From Nitrososphaera sp. AFS (lineage in GTDB: Archaea > Thermoproteota > Nitrososphaeria > Nitrososphaerales > Nitrososphaeraceae), in assembly GCF_009898475.1 (NCBI RefSeq), contig NZ_QURE01000009.1:1-37007 (forward strand): a DNA stretch of 37,007 bases, written 5' to 3'. Of this stretch, positions 1 through 8,340 are shown in pieces. Below the pieces are notes generated by a model that worked only from the letters and a program-made list of their open reading frames with translations, made no database searches and had not been told where the DNA came from. A program made the translations under genes and the position numbers. Positions within the stretch are counted from its first letter, which is position 1, and every line of letters begins with the position of its first letter.

Positions 1-676
1 ACCTGTAGGGCTTGAACCGGTTAGGGTAATAACCACAGGTTTATTTTCACTAGTACTAGAGGTAAAGTTGTTGGCAGTGGGTTTCTGAGTTGGTGGTGGA
101 GGTGGGGGTGCTGCCTTGACTGTTATAAATACGGTGGCAATAGTACTATTTACTCCTAACCGGTCTGTAGCTCTATACGTGAAGACATCATGGCCTATAA
201 ATTGTCCATTTAGATCTGGTTGATATATTACAGTGTCTGGAATCTTGCCCTTAAATAGAATACCATTGATAGGTTGGTCCACCACACTAAATTTTAGCTT
301 GTCATTTGGAATTGGATCGGTGCCAGTCAGGGTTATGGTAACATTAGCGTTTGAAGTCGTTTGAACACTTAGGTTCTTTGCAGTAGGTGGAGGAGGTGGT
401 GGTGCAACTACTGTTATAGACACGGTTGCAACATTGCTCACTTCTCCTCGGCCGTCAGTCACTTTATAAGTAAAGCGATCATGGCCTAAGAATCCGTGAT
501 TTGGAGTATAAACTACAGTATCGAAGGAGTTACCGTCGGATAAATTGCCATTGAGGGGAAGATCTACTATACTGAACTTTAGAATATCATTTGGTATTGG
601 ATCCGTACCGGTTAGGGTAATAAGCGTATTATTATTTGAAGTAGTTTGAATCTTTAGGTTATTAGCAGTAGGAAGG
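1..676 (-). repeat. Tandem Ig-like coding repeats, period about 290-300 bp
   Basis: Three in-frame repeat units begin (reading the minus strand) near 673, 386 and 82, each with a P-T-A-N/K-N start and a T-L-T-G core. DNA similarity is visible directly: the stretches near 582-620, 301-345 and 1-34 are close copies. Units are separated by runs of proline codons (GGAGGTGG-type on the plus strand). Such arrays change length by recombination and can mis-assemble. Confidence 0.8.
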
Positions 677-1293
677 TTATTCTTGGGCACAGTAGTAAAT
701 CCATCCACACTCAGTTCAGTTATGCTTGCCCAATTATTCTCAGTATTTCCGTTAACGGTTACTCTTACATATCTAGCTTCAATACTAGTAGGTAAATTGT
801 ACTTTTCGGCAAATAGAGTTGTTCCACTACTTTTTCCTCTAAACACTTGAGTGAAACTAGTGCCGTCGGTTGAAACTGAAATTACAAAATTATTTTGCCG
901 CAGATTCCCTCTATACCATGCTATATCTACACTGCAAATTGTTTTCTTACTGCCCAAATCTGCTTGAATGAATGAACCAATGCCTAGGTTTGACCACCTA
1001 GTATTAAGATTATTGTCTTGCACATTTGTGGGTATATGTCCATCATTTCCCTTGGCTGCCACTCCGAGAATAGGTAGCTTCTTACAGTCTGTAGTGGAAG
1101 GTGCAAAGATCTGGGTTGCCTTCTGAAACATGCTTAGCTGAGCACTAGCCTTCTGAGTAAAATTAAGGTGTAATGCCCCGCCGCTCACCATGCTAAATAA
1201 GAGAGCAGTCATCAAAAACAGAGTCGCCACCCTCTTTAACCGAATACTCGTAATGTTTGGTATTATCGCTCCTAGCTCCGAAATTAGTTTCAA
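1..1293 (-). CDS. Secreted discoidin (F5/8 type C) protein with tandem Ig/cadherin-like repeats, partial
   Basis: The minus-strand frame is open from 1293 to the left edge (at least 431 codons, no stop), so the C-terminus is outside the window. A hydrophobic segment (around V-A-T-L-F-L-M-T-A-L-L-F) preceded by Arg/Lys looks like a signal peptide. Next comes a discoidin/F5-8C-type domain (roughly bases 1090-700; motifs TRWSNLG, FIQADLG, ARYVRVTVNG), then two full Ig/cadherin-like repeats of about 95 residues with the shared core ITLTGTDPIPND, joined by poly-proline linkers, and the start of a third. No ATG fits well: TTG at 1293 is the first possible start, while ATG at 1212 would cut into the signal peptide. 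Inferred role: exported surface or matrix protein binding glycans or other cells. The same discoidin type recurs in the gene at 4336-5334. Confidence 0.85.
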   Translation of the reverse strand, partial: MKLISELGAIIPNITSIRLKRVATLFLMTALLFSMVSGGALHLNFTQKASAQLSMFQKATQIFAPSTTDCKKLPILGVAAKGNDGHIPTNVQDNNLNTRWSNLGIGSFIQADLGSKKTICSVDIAWYRGNLRQNNFVISVSTDGTSFTQVFRGKSSGTTLFAEKYNLPTSIEARYVRVTVNGNTENNWASITELSVDGFTTVPKNNLPTANNLKIQTTSNNNTLITLTGTDPIPNDILKFSIVDLPLNGNLSDGNSFDTVVYTPNHGFLGHDRFTYKVTDGRGEVSNVATVSITVVAPPPPPPTAKNLSVQTTSNANVTITLTGTDPIPNDKLKFSVVDQPINGILFKGKIPDTVIYQPDLNGQFIGHDVFTYRATDRLGVNSTIATVFITVKAAPPPPPPTQKPTANNFTSSTSENKPVVITLTGSSPTG

Positions 1294-1874
1294 TTGATGG
1301 AAGCAAAGACAACTAAGTATTTACACAGATTCGTTACTTGTACTACAAATAGGTATCATTAGTTTTGGCTATTATTATTTATTTGAAATAACACTCTTAA
1401 CTATATACTTGAATAAGTGATCGTTATTCTATGTCCTTTCTTCATATCATAATACCTATCATCTTCTGTAGAAGCTTGAGATATTAGATCATTATCCTTA
1501 ATACGAAGAGAAGAATCGATTAATCTCGATCAAAGATGGTTCACTCCACCTTCATGAACTAGCGGTTGTCATTAATCGCATTCAATCATATCGGAGTTTA
1601 AACGTTGACAATGCTCAATCACGGAATTTAACCCAATTAGATTATCAATACAGATATAATTATCTGGTAATCATGTCTACTTCTATCATAATGAACAATA
1701 ATTGATACCAAATGATTTGATAGCAGATGGCTCATTTTGAGATCCGATAAATGGGTCACTTATGGTGAGTCCCCCTATAAAATGCCGATACAAAGCCTTC
1801 GCTTAGGAAAATGACGGGGTACCCAGTCAAAAGTATAGAAATTTAACTAGTTATGTACTATATCTAAGTGGTAC
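1294..1874. other. Intergenic, 581 bp
   Basis: AT-rich spacer between the divergent discoidin gene and the cupredoxin gene. No convincing ORF, tRNA or long repeat was seen. It must hold both promoters, but no single TATA box stands out. Confidence 0.6.
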
Positions 1875-2258
1875 TTGCTCAATAACATAATTGCAATAAT
1901 TGCCATTTCCTTTATTACCGTTGGCGTTATCTGGGCCATAGGCAATTTCACTCATCCCTCAAAGGGATCTTCAAGCGCTCACAAGGGAATTTTATTGATT
2001 GCGCAAGATAATCTCTTTAATGGTACCAATCCAAAAATATTCGCGAGCGTGAACAAGCCTGAAAAGATCGATGTCTTGAATAAGGACTTTGTCAGGCACG
2101 ATTTCATTGTAGATAAGTTGAATATTAATTCAGCTTACTTATCCTCTGATCAGGACTTCCCTACTGCAATCGCTTCGACCAAACCTGGAACCTTTGAATA
2201 TTATTGCTCACTTCACCCCATGACAATGCGCGGAGAAATTATTATTAGACCCAGTTGA
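1875..2258 (+). CDS. Membrane-anchored cupredoxin (plastocyanin-like blue copper protein)
   Basis: 127 residues. Residues 4-22 form one hydrophobic helix, placing the copper domain outside the cell. Type 1 copper ligands are readable: His75 (VRHDF), Cys111 and His114 (YYCSLHP) and Met118 (MTMRG), the usual H...C-x2-H-x(3-4)-M order. Small cupredoxins of this kind are abundant in ammonia-oxidising archaea, where they are thought to carry electrons in place of cytochrome c; a specific partner cannot be assigned here. The start is TTG at 1875; there is no in-frame ATG between it and an upstream stop. It stands alone, with its own spacer on both sides. Confidence 0.88.
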   Translation: MLNNIIAIIAISFITVGVIWAIGNFTHPSKGSSSAHKGILLIAQDNLFNGTNPKIFASVNKPEKIDVLNKDFVRHDFIVDKLNINSAYLSSDQDFPTAIASTKPGTFEYYCSLHPMTMRGEIIIRPS

Positions 2259-2274
2259 AATGTTTAAAATGTTA

Positions 2275-2313
2275 AGTCTAGATGACACTAGAAAGCGAGT
2301 GTACGTCATATAA
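2275..2313 (+). pseudogene. Remnant of the 3' end of a winged-helix (ComA-wHTH-like) gene
   Basis: Just after the cupredoxin stop, 2275-2307 matches 3929-3961 (the wing of the ComA-winged-helix gene) at 28 of 33 bases, including a 13-base identical run, and keeps the same frame: S-L-D-D-T-R-K-R-V-Y-V, then Ile and a TAA stop. The five differences encode the same residues or a conservative change (A to T). Nothing recognisable of the gene precedes it. It reads as the last scrap of a duplicated or deleted gene. Confidence 0.5.
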
Positions 2314-2628
2314 TAGCAGGGATTTCTGATATCCATTTGTGCTATAAGCCAGATTTTTCGAGTAATCATGAAAGTAACGATTGGATGGATATTCTTCTTG
2401 ATGACTTGATTTAGACCTATATCTAGGATGATCTGAAGCATCTGGTGTGGGATATTGGCCGGTTGTCGTTCCCATTAAATATTCCAAAAGTCTGACAACA
2501 CTTGCCTGACATGAATGAAATCTCACGTTAGGTCTGTCAGCAGTGTACTTTCGTGTAAAGTTTTGTGTGCAGCCTGTGCAGACATAGTTAATCTTGCTCT
2601 GGGCTTTTATTTGGTTTCTTGTGCTCAT
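2278..2628 (-). CDS. Small Cys/His (zinc-finger-like) protein, function unknown
   Basis: 116 residues from ATG 2628. A Cys-x2-Cys pair (C17, C20: YVCTGC) is followed by a basic segment and H38-x-C40 (RFHSC), giving four plausible zinc ligands; a short helical stretch (VVRLLEYLMG) and a polar, Tyr/Ser-rich tail follow. I do not recognise a named family. An in-frame ATG at 2652 would add 8 residues, but a TATA-like box at 2657-2664 predicts transcription start near 2634, so 2628 is preferred. Its last codons run antisense through the winged-helix remnant at 2275-2313, so the C-terminus may be recently acquired. Confidence 0.55.
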   Translation of the reverse strand: MSTRNQIKAQSKINYVCTGCTQNFTRKYTADRPNVRFHSCQASVVRLLEYLMGTTTGQYPTPDASDHPRYRSKSSHQEEYPSNRYFHDYSKNLAYSTNGYQKSLLLYDVHSLSSVI

Positions 2629-2656
2629 TAAGGGTGCGACACTGTGTTGCATTCGA

Positions 2657-2664
2657 ATATAAAA
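2657..2664 (-). promoter_or_regulatory. TATA box of the small Cys/His gene
   Basis: TTTTATAT on the minus strand, centred about 33 bp upstream of ATG 2628; expected start near 2634 gives a leader of only a few bases. Confidence 0.45.
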
Positions 2665-2960
2665 TTCGCTTAGAACAAAGAGTTTATTCGTTCAAAAAAT
2701 TAATCGCATATACTACTTGGCGTCATTTGATATAGTAGTAATAAGACAATACTAAGGTAATGGTCTAGAATATTTGTTGAGTGGCTAATTAGGGCACGTT
2801 ATATCAGAAATGGTCACTTCAGTGTCCTATATACATCATTATACTACTCTCCAAATGTTTTCTTTGAGAATAAACGTACGCTTTCCATATTCATACAATT
2901 ATTCACAAACATTACAAAGAGATTACCGAAATAGACCCAACACGCCTTTAATCTATGTCA
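2665..2960. other. Intergenic spacer without gene
   Basis: About 300 bp of AT-rich sequence between divergent promoters. No ORF with coding character and no RNA-like structure was found. Confidence 0.5.
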
Positions 2961-2972
2961 TTTATATATAAA
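2961..2972 (+). promoter_or_regulatory. TATA box of the ComA-winged-helix gene
   Basis: TTTATATATAAA, centred near 2966. The predicted start near 2993 lies 6 bases before the TTG at 2999, which supports that TTG as the real start. Confidence 0.65.
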
Positions 2973-2998
2973 GCTCAAACAAATTCATCTAGCCGAAA

Positions 2999-3985
2999 TT
3001 GCTAGATGATTTAGCTAAGAACCGTGTAGATTTCCAAAAGCCCAGAAAAGAAGGGCTCACATACATTGTAGACAGGTTTCAAGCTATTGACAGAGACAAT
3101 TTCAAAATACTTGCTCCATTCGTAGACATGGTCAAAATTCATGGCGCACTGCCTCTCCTCACGCCAGATAGTCTTCTGAAAGATAAGATCAAAATGTACC
3201 ACGATTTTGAGATAAGGGTATCTACAGGTAGTACGCTCACCGAATTTGCAATTCTGAATCATTCTGTTGATAGTCTTGCAAAACAGGCTTATTCCATAGG
3301 CATAGATGTCATAGAGATTGGTGAAAACAATTTGGACTTGAGTTTGGAAAATAAAAGAAAGATTGTAGAGGTCATAAGGTCAGTCAGTATTGATGTACAA
3401 TGGAAAATAGGTAGGAAAGATCCTAGGCATCAATTAGATGCTGATGAGACGGTTGCCAAAATTCAGGATGCCCTTAAGCTAGGATCACAGAAAGTGATTC
3501 TAGAGGCCAATGATGGTTTCAACGTTGGGATATACGATGAAAGAGGTTCAATAAAATGGAATCTTGTAGGAGCAATAACTGCAAAGTTTCCACCAAACAC
3601 TTTCATTTTCGAATCTCCGCAAGAATCTCAACAATCTGCCTTGATTGCAGAATTTGGACAGCGAGTGAATCTAGCGGAAGTTCATCCTGATTCTCTAGCT
3701 TCTGTTGAATCCCAGCGACGAGGGTTTCTTTCGAAGGCAGTCTTTAATGTATCATATTTGCGGAAAGATCCGGAGGGCGGACCAGCTGCCAAATTCATCT
3801 ATTATATCATAAAGACTAAACACCCTATTGAACAAAGCGATTTAATAAGTCTCAGCCATCTACCAAGAAGGACAGTACAGGGAGCAATAGACGAACTGAA
3901 ATTACAAGGATTGATAATATCAAGAAATAGTCTGGACGACGCTCGAAAGCGAGTGTATGTCCCGGTACATTCGGACTGGCTTTAA
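2999..3985 (+). CDS. Phosphosulfolactate synthase (ComA)-like protein fused to a winged-helix domain
   Basis: 328 residues. Residues about 15-245 follow the ComA (PF02679) TIM barrel in order: GLTYIVD, VDMVKIHGA, STGSTLTEFA, VIEIGENNLDL, KIGRKDP, VILEANDGF, FIFESPQESQQ and RVNLAEVHP. ComA joins sulfite to phosphoenolpyruvate in coenzyme M synthesis; archaea of this type are not methanogens, so the substrate is uncertain. Residues about 262-328 form a MarR-like winged helix (HLPRRTVQGAIDELKLQGLI, then the wing SLDDARKRVYV). ComA proteins are usually about 250 residues, so the winged helix is an addition. Inference: either a metabolite-sensing regulator built on an enzyme fold or a DNA-binding enzyme. 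Start is TTG, supported by the TATA box at 2961-2972. No comB, comC or other CoM gene is nearby. Confidence 0.8.
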   Translation: MLDDLAKNRVDFQKPRKEGLTYIVDRFQAIDRDNFKILAPFVDMVKIHGALPLLTPDSLLKDKIKMYHDFEIRVSTGSTLTEFAILNHSVDSLAKQAYSIGIDVIEIGENNLDLSLENKRKIVEVIRSVSIDVQWKIGRKDPRHQLDADETVAKIQDALKLGSQKVILEANDGFNVGIYDERGSIKWNLVGAITAKFPPNTFIFESPQESQQSALIAEFGQRVNLAEVHPDSLASVESQRRGFLSKAVFNVSYLRKDPEGGPAAKFIYYIIKTKHPIEQSDLISLSHLPRRTVQGAIDELKLQGLIISRNSLDDARKRVYVPVHSDWL

Positions 3986-4335
3986 TGTTTGGTTGATAAA
4001 TTAGACGGGCGTATAATCTTGGACTTCTTGAAGGCAGTTAATTGACAATGGAATTATACTAAAATTCAGCATGAGAAAGTGAACCGTCGTGATTCACGTC
4101 TTATGAAATACTAATATACAGTTTCAAACATTATTCACTCACGTAAGTGTAAGGGCAAAAGGAAGGTTAATGAAGATATGCTGATCGTTCGCTCCCACAC
4201 TGACTAATAAATTTCTCGTCTCCCTTTACGGAATACGACATTATGGAGATTACTATAAGCTGGCTATTGGATGAGCTGGACGAAGCACATAAGACAAGGG
4301 TAAAAGGTGATTGGTTAAGTAATTAAGAATGGTAG
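3986..4335. other. Convergent intergenic, 350 bp
   Basis: Spacer between the 3' ends of the ComA-wHTH gene and the discoidin gene at 4336. In frame after the ComA stop there is a short open stretch reading KLDGRIILDFLKAVN and then TGA, which resembles the first helix of an HTH protein; a 27-codon ATG ORF lies at 4243-4326. Neither has a promoter or enough length to be called a gene. Confidence 0.5.
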
Positions 4336-5334
4336 TTAACTCCCATTCACTGTCAATTGTTTTATGTTGTAAGTATCTCCTTGCATATTTCCTTGAAATA
4401 CCAGCTTTACAAATCTTGCCGTAATAGGAGAGTTTTGTAGGTTAAATTGTTCCCTGCCTGATACCATACCAGTATTCTGAGCAGTGCCTTGGGGAACGTA
4501 ATGAACCCCATCCGTTGATGTCTGGATGGTGAAAAAGTTAATTACCTTATCTCCATTGGCAAATGAAATATCCAAATTGCAAATTGCTTTCTGCTGCCCC
4601 AAATCTACTTGGATCCAAGACCCTTTTCCTGTGGCCGACCATGTTGGAGTTTGACTTACGTTAGTATCATTTCCATTGTTCAAAGCAGTTGTAAGTATGT
4701 TCGAGTTGTTAGTATTGCTGTCCGTAACTCCTGCTATTTTCAGCTTATCCTGGGTACAAGATGGATTTGAGCCCAAAGACTGGGTGCCAAACGAGTTGCC
4801 TTTGACATTTGCCAGGGTAGTAAATGACATATATTGATTTTTCGGAAATATAGCATGTACCTCAATCTCCCATAATCCTATTGGTCCAGACACCTGGAAT
4901 GTGTTCGGACTTGTCTGTGTAAGAGGGTGTAACGATGGCACGTCCCCATCATAATCAATAATAAATGCATCTACCTTTGTAGGACGCTTATTGAAATGAA
5001 AGCTGATAGGTTTGCCTGTTTGTAATGTCAGACTAGCATTGTTATCTCCGGGTAGAGTCGGCAATTGCACTTTGTTTAGCTGTCCACCTTGGACTGAAAT
5101 AAATGGAGACATTATAAATTCACGATTGTTATACACTAATCTTGCCGTCGGCGTTGTTGACACCTGATTTGGGTCTTGCATGTGAGAAACATGAAGGGCA
5201 TTTACTGGGTGGAACAACAAAGAAGTACTTGGTGCCGAGATAGCGAAAACGATTACTACAGATAGTACGATAACTTTAATACTTTTTGCAGCTTTGACCT
5301 CTTTCAAATAAGAGATCTCCACTCCTTTTCTCAT
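4336..5334 (-). CDS. Exported protein with C-terminal discoidin (F5/8 type C) domain
   Basis: 332 residues. A hydrophobic stretch at about 20-40 (VIVLSVVIVFAISAP) is a signal peptide or anchor after a Lys-rich start. Residues about 60-185 are a beta-rich region I cannot assign (contains PTKVDAFIIDYDGD and GPIGLWEIEVHAIF). Residues about 195-332 are a discoidin domain: SWIQVDLGQQKAICNLDI, then FFTIQTSTDGVHY and ARFVKLVFQG. The fold binds glycans or phospholipids in other proteins; here the ligand is unknown. It shares the domain with the edge gene at 1-1293, suggesting a surface-adhesion cluster. ATG 5334 is likely leaderless (TATA-like GTAAATACT near 5367). Confidence 0.78.
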   Translation of the reverse strand: MRKGVEISYLKEVKAAKSIKVIVLSVVIVFAISAPSTSLLFHPVNALHVSHMQDPNQVSTTPTARLVYNNREFIMSPFISVQGGQLNKVQLPTLPGDNNASLTLQTGKPISFHFNKRPTKVDAFIIDYDGDVPSLHPLTQTSPNTFQVSGPIGLWEIEVHAIFPKNQYMSFTTLANVKGNSFGTQSLGSNPSCTQDKLKIAGVTDSNTNNSNILTTALNNGNDTNVSQTPTWSATGKGSWIQVDLGQQKAICNLDISFANGDKVINFFTIQTSTDGVHYVPQGTAQNTGMVSGREQFNLQNSPITARFVKLVFQGNMQGDTYNIKQLTVNGS

Positions 5335-5551
5335 AGTAATATTTTGTTGTGCGAGTATTTACGTCATATTGAACTAACTACCAAAATAATAATAAGTATG
5401 AAAGATATCTACGTTAGCCGCTTTTTATATCCGATAAACGAAAGAAATGGAAGGCTGAATACAAAGTTGCCTAGCCCATCACTGTTTTGCATTTCTCAGG
5501 TATAATGGATATAATTTTTATCTAACTACCAATTAATTTAATTGGAAAATA

Positions 5552-5905
5552 ATGAAGGCTCTAGCCAATCAACCGATTGTAAAGCGTACTTTTAGGAGAG
5601 TCACAGCTATCAGAAGCGGGCGAGGGTTCTCAAAGACTGAACTAAGAGAGGTAGGTTTGTCAAACATAAAATTTGCAAGGAATCAAGGCATAAGAATTGA
5701 TGTGCTGAGAAAAACGAGCCATCAAGAAAATATCGAACAACTGAGGGGGCTTATAAGTTCGTTAAGTCGCTCCACTAAATCAGTTAGTGGAAAGCATACA
5801 GGTAAGAAGAGAACGGAGGGCAAAGAGGTCCCTAGTACCAAAAAGAAGAGAAGGGAGGGGGCAAAAAGAAGGGGGAGCAAAGAGGTCCCTAGTACCACAA
5901 AGTGA
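5552..5905 (+). CDS. rpl13e: Large ribosomal subunit protein L13e (eL13)
   Basis: 117 residues. The L13e core is clear at about 23-70: GRGFSKTELREVGL, then ARNQGIRIDVLRKTSHQENIEQL. L13e is a eukaryote-type large-subunit protein kept in Thaumarchaeota and Crenarchaeota and missing in many Euryarchaeota. The C-terminal 40 residues are a Lys/Arg-rich tail built from two copies of the peptide KEVPST(K/T), encoded by an exact 21-bp repeat. ATG at 5552; a TATA-like ATAATTTTTATC near 5510-5521 lies about 35 bp upstream. It is a single-gene unit. Confidence 0.85.
   Translation: MKALANQPIVKRTFRRVTAIRSGRGFSKTELREVGLSNIKFARNQGIRIDVLRKTSHQENIEQLRGLISSLSRSTKSVSGKHTGKKRTEGKEVPSTKKKRREGAKRRGSKEVPSTTK
5820..5897 (+). 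repeat. Direct repeat in the L13e tail (21 bp, two copies)
   Basis: Bases 5820-5840 and 5877-5897 are identical and 57 bp (19 codons) apart, so the copies are in frame and duplicate the basic KEVPST tail motif. This looks like internal duplication or slippage. Confidence 0.8.
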
Positions 5906-6022
5906 CATTGGCTGACATTAGTTGAATATAAGTACCCATTTACCTATCAACCCAGGGTTATAGAATAGCCAAAAGAAATCACCGAAGCCATATTGTCTGT
6001 GTTAGCCTATCCTTAGCCACAT

Positions 6023-6032
6023 TATTATAATA
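6023..6032 (+). promoter_or_regulatory. TATA box for the gene at 6054
   Basis: ATTATAATAC, centred 26 bp upstream of ATG 6054, the spacing of a leaderless archaeal gene. Confidence 0.5.
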
Positions 6033-6053
6033 CGAATCTGCTAAAATAATTTT

Positions 6054-6515
6054 ATGCGCTTAAGATATTGGAAAATGGCTGCGGATGAACTTATTGACGC
6101 AAATTACCCCGTTGAAAAGGCCAACCATTGGGAAATCAAATGTACAGTAGAGGAGCACCGGCATTTTGGTGTATTTTGGTATAGATATGGGACTCCTTAC
6201 GACAAGGAGCCGATTCATGGATTATCCCTTTATCATAACGAGATCCCTTTGAATATGGTCCAAGAGATCACAGAGTTCCTCCAGTCTAAAGCTGGGGGAA
6301 AGATTCTTTATAGAAAGAATAGAGCATTTCTACAGGGATCAAATGAATTCTCAGATCCAAGGGCAATAGCCAATCTTGCCAAGGAATTGAGCTCAAAGTT
6401 CAATGTACCCGTTGAGATCACGATCGAATTTGAAAAGGTGACACAAGAAGAACAAGAAAAGAATATTTTTAGACTACCATCTAATAAGATGCTGCCCATA
6501 GTAGGGCCCGATTAA
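6054..6515 (+). CDS. Conserved-looking protein of unknown function
   Basis: 153 residues, soluble, no signal peptide or membrane segment. The N-terminal half is rich in Trp, His and Tyr (HWEIKCTVEEHRHFGVFWYRYG); the C-terminal half has an alpha/beta look (LAKELSSKFNVPVEITIEFEKV) and ends with an acidic-to-basic tail. I recognise no catalytic motif. Good codon structure, a leaderless start at ATG 6054 (TATA at 6023-6032) and the lack of competing frames make it a real gene. It sits downstream of L13e but has its own promoter. Confidence 0.75.
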   Translation: MRLRYWKMAADELIDANYPVEKANHWEIKCTVEEHRHFGVFWYRYGTPYDKEPIHGLSLYHNEIPLNMVQEITEFLQSKAGGKILYRKNRAFLQGSNEFSDPRAIANLAKELSSKFNVPVEITIEFEKVTQEEQEKNIFRLPSNKMLPIVGPD

Positions 6516-7186
6516 TTCCCGGGGCATACGATATTGATATTGTTTTATGCTAGTTATCGAAAGTTACTATAGAGCGAGCAACAACAAGCAGCACCAAACA
6601 TGCATAGCTTTACTCTTAAACGCCCAAGGTTCCTCCTAAATATCTAAAATAATTAATCTTCATGAGAGCCTGTTATTAATAATATAATATTTTTGTGGAA
6701 TTAATCTTTGGTAATGCCTAAGGTATATTCATTAAGGAAGGCTATGCTGCTGTACCGAACCCTAATTTTAGTACGATGATGTGAGATGGACACTGCTTTG
6801 ATAGCGATTTCAATTTAGACATGCATCGATTACTTTACTTTACAATAATTAAAGACAATATTAAAGCCTATCAATACTTCAAACGAGATCGCACGGCCAT
6901 ACTTGTTAGCACCCGTAACTAAATAACGAACTGATAGATGCACAAGCGAAGTAGATAGGATAATCCAGAAACCCACTGATGAAGATGGAAAACCTACGGA
7001 GGAAGAAAATGAAAATGGTGGATATCCCTAACATCCTTTTTGTTCTTTTCCTTTGGAGTTGTTTTTGTGTGAGAAGGAATGAAGTTATTGTTTCTAGCAA
7101 TCTCTGTACCGGACTAACTAATTATAAAAAAGAAAAAAGGTTTGTCGTACGAGTCCTTAGCTTTAAACGTTTATTTGTTTTAGGCT
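6516..7186. other. Intergenic, 671 bp
   Basis: Low-complexity AT-rich spacer. Overlapping short ORFs at 6906-7100 (minus) and 6979-7200 (plus) have no coding character. A startless open stretch around 6944-7030 reads as an acidic peptide (KPTDEDGKPTEEENENGGYP), possibly the tail of a decayed gene. No RNA gene was recognised. Confidence 0.5.
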
Positions 7187-8260
7187 TTAAAGCTCACTGA
7201 ATTCCGGTTTATGCTGGCTAATCATTTTACGCAGTCCTCTCATATAGTTCCGGGCAAATGTAGTTATTGGCTGCGAAGAGTACCATATGCAGCCAAGTAC
7301 CTGACAGTCATGACAAGTACGTGCAATTTCCCATTGTGGCGCATCCCAAATCTCCTCGACATTTTTCTCAAGAAGATTATAAGTGTTATCCGGCGAATTA
7401 AATTTCCAGCATGGAACCATAACTGTTCCATTACTATTGACAAAGACGCTTTTCCAAACACCACATTCCTCAAAGATGCCTCGCCCATGTTCTAATATTT
7501 GTTCGAAATATTGTGCGGGAATCATTATTTGAGGTGAGCTGTGGTGTTTCATATATTCAAGGATACTTTCGCACACCTTTTCCATCCTTTGCCTATCAGG
7601 AAGGAGGGAAAAATCGACATCAGATCTGTCTTCGACAAACGTAAGTGAAACTGCGTTTGATCCCAATTCCTTGGCCTTGTCAAAATAAGTTTGATTAATG
7701 AACTCTTCGGTATTGTATTTTGTTATTACACTATTAAAGTAATGTGGCACTTGATGCTCTTCAAGAAGATCAAGGTTTTTCATTACTCTCTGAAATGTCT
7801 CATGTGATACACCACGAACTTTACAGTAAGATTCTTCAAACAACGAGTCTATGCTGCATGTAATGAATTGGACATAATTCCGAAGCTCAGCTAGGTCTAT
7901 ATTATGTATGAGGGAGCAATTGGTTATCAGCGTTATTGGTAGCTGGAGATCATGTAGATAACGAATAAGATTCATGAAGTCAGGTCGGCTGGTTGGTTCA
8001 CCGCCCTCTACGATTGACCAAATGCAATACTTGGAAACCTTATCAAAAATTCCTTTCCATTGGTTAGTAGTCAGATCGTATTTTCTAGCAACGTTCAGTT
8101 GGCCCGCTTTATCAGACACACCAAATGGACACATGGGACAGAAGAAATTACAATAATGGGTTAGACTAAATACCGCTATTAACGGTCGTCTTCTTCCCAT
8201 AATTCTATTCCCGGACCACTTTCCTAATAGTTTGAGTGTACGGATAGTGTCAACAACCAT
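7187..8260 (-). CDS. Radical SAM/SPASM-type protein, substrate unknown
   Basis: 357 residues. The radical SAM cluster motif C-x3-C-x2-C is at C37, C41, C44 (HYCNFFCPMC); the glycine-rich SAM-binding strand follows (IVEGGEPTSRPD). The C-terminal part has five further cysteines, C266, C284, C316, C319 and C324 (GVWKSVFVNSNG, VPCWKF, TCHDCQVLGC), the layout of a SPASM-like auxiliary Fe-S domain. Such proteins modify peptides, cofactors or lipids. It lies 80 bp downstream of the dihydropteroate synthase-like gene, which hints at a pterin-cofactor role, but a TATA-like TTAATATG about 27 bp before ATG 8260 suggests separate transcription. The specific reaction cannot be read from sequence. Confidence 0.85.
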   Translation of the reverse strand: MVVDTIRTLKLLGKWSGNRIMGRRRPLIAVFSLTHYCNFFCPMCPFGVSDKAGQLNVARKYDLTTNQWKGIFDKVSKYCIWSIVEGGEPTSRPDFMNLIRYLHDLQLPITLITNCSLIHNIDLAELRNYVQFITCSIDSLFEESYCKVRGVSHETFQRVMKNLDLLEEHQVPHYFNSVITKYNTEEFINQTYFDKAKELGSNAVSLTFVEDRSDVDFSLLPDRQRMEKVCESILEYMKHHSSPQIMIPAQYFEQILEHGRGIFEECGVWKSVFVNSNGTVMVPCWKFNSPDNTYNLLEKNVEEIWDAPQWEIARTCHDCQVLGCIWYSSQPITTFARNYMRGLRKMISQHKPEFSEL

Positions 8261-8340
8261 ACATCGACCTTGGTGAAGACATACATATTAAGCGTTTACG
8301 GTGCTGGGAAGGTTTGATTGCCAGAACCGAAATTGTGAAA

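Noticed and set aside
3983-4040. In-frame continuation after the ComA-wHTH stop resembling an HTH helix
   Set aside because: Only about 18 codons; no sign of readthrough; more likely chance or old remnant.
4243-4326. 27-codon ORF (MEITISWLLDELDEAHKTRV...)
   Set aside because: Too short, no TATA box or ribosome binding site, in a convergent 3' spacer.
6906-7200. Overlapping short ORFs on both strands
   Set aside because: Low-complexity Lys/Phe-rich peptides with no motif, in a region of no coding character on either strand.
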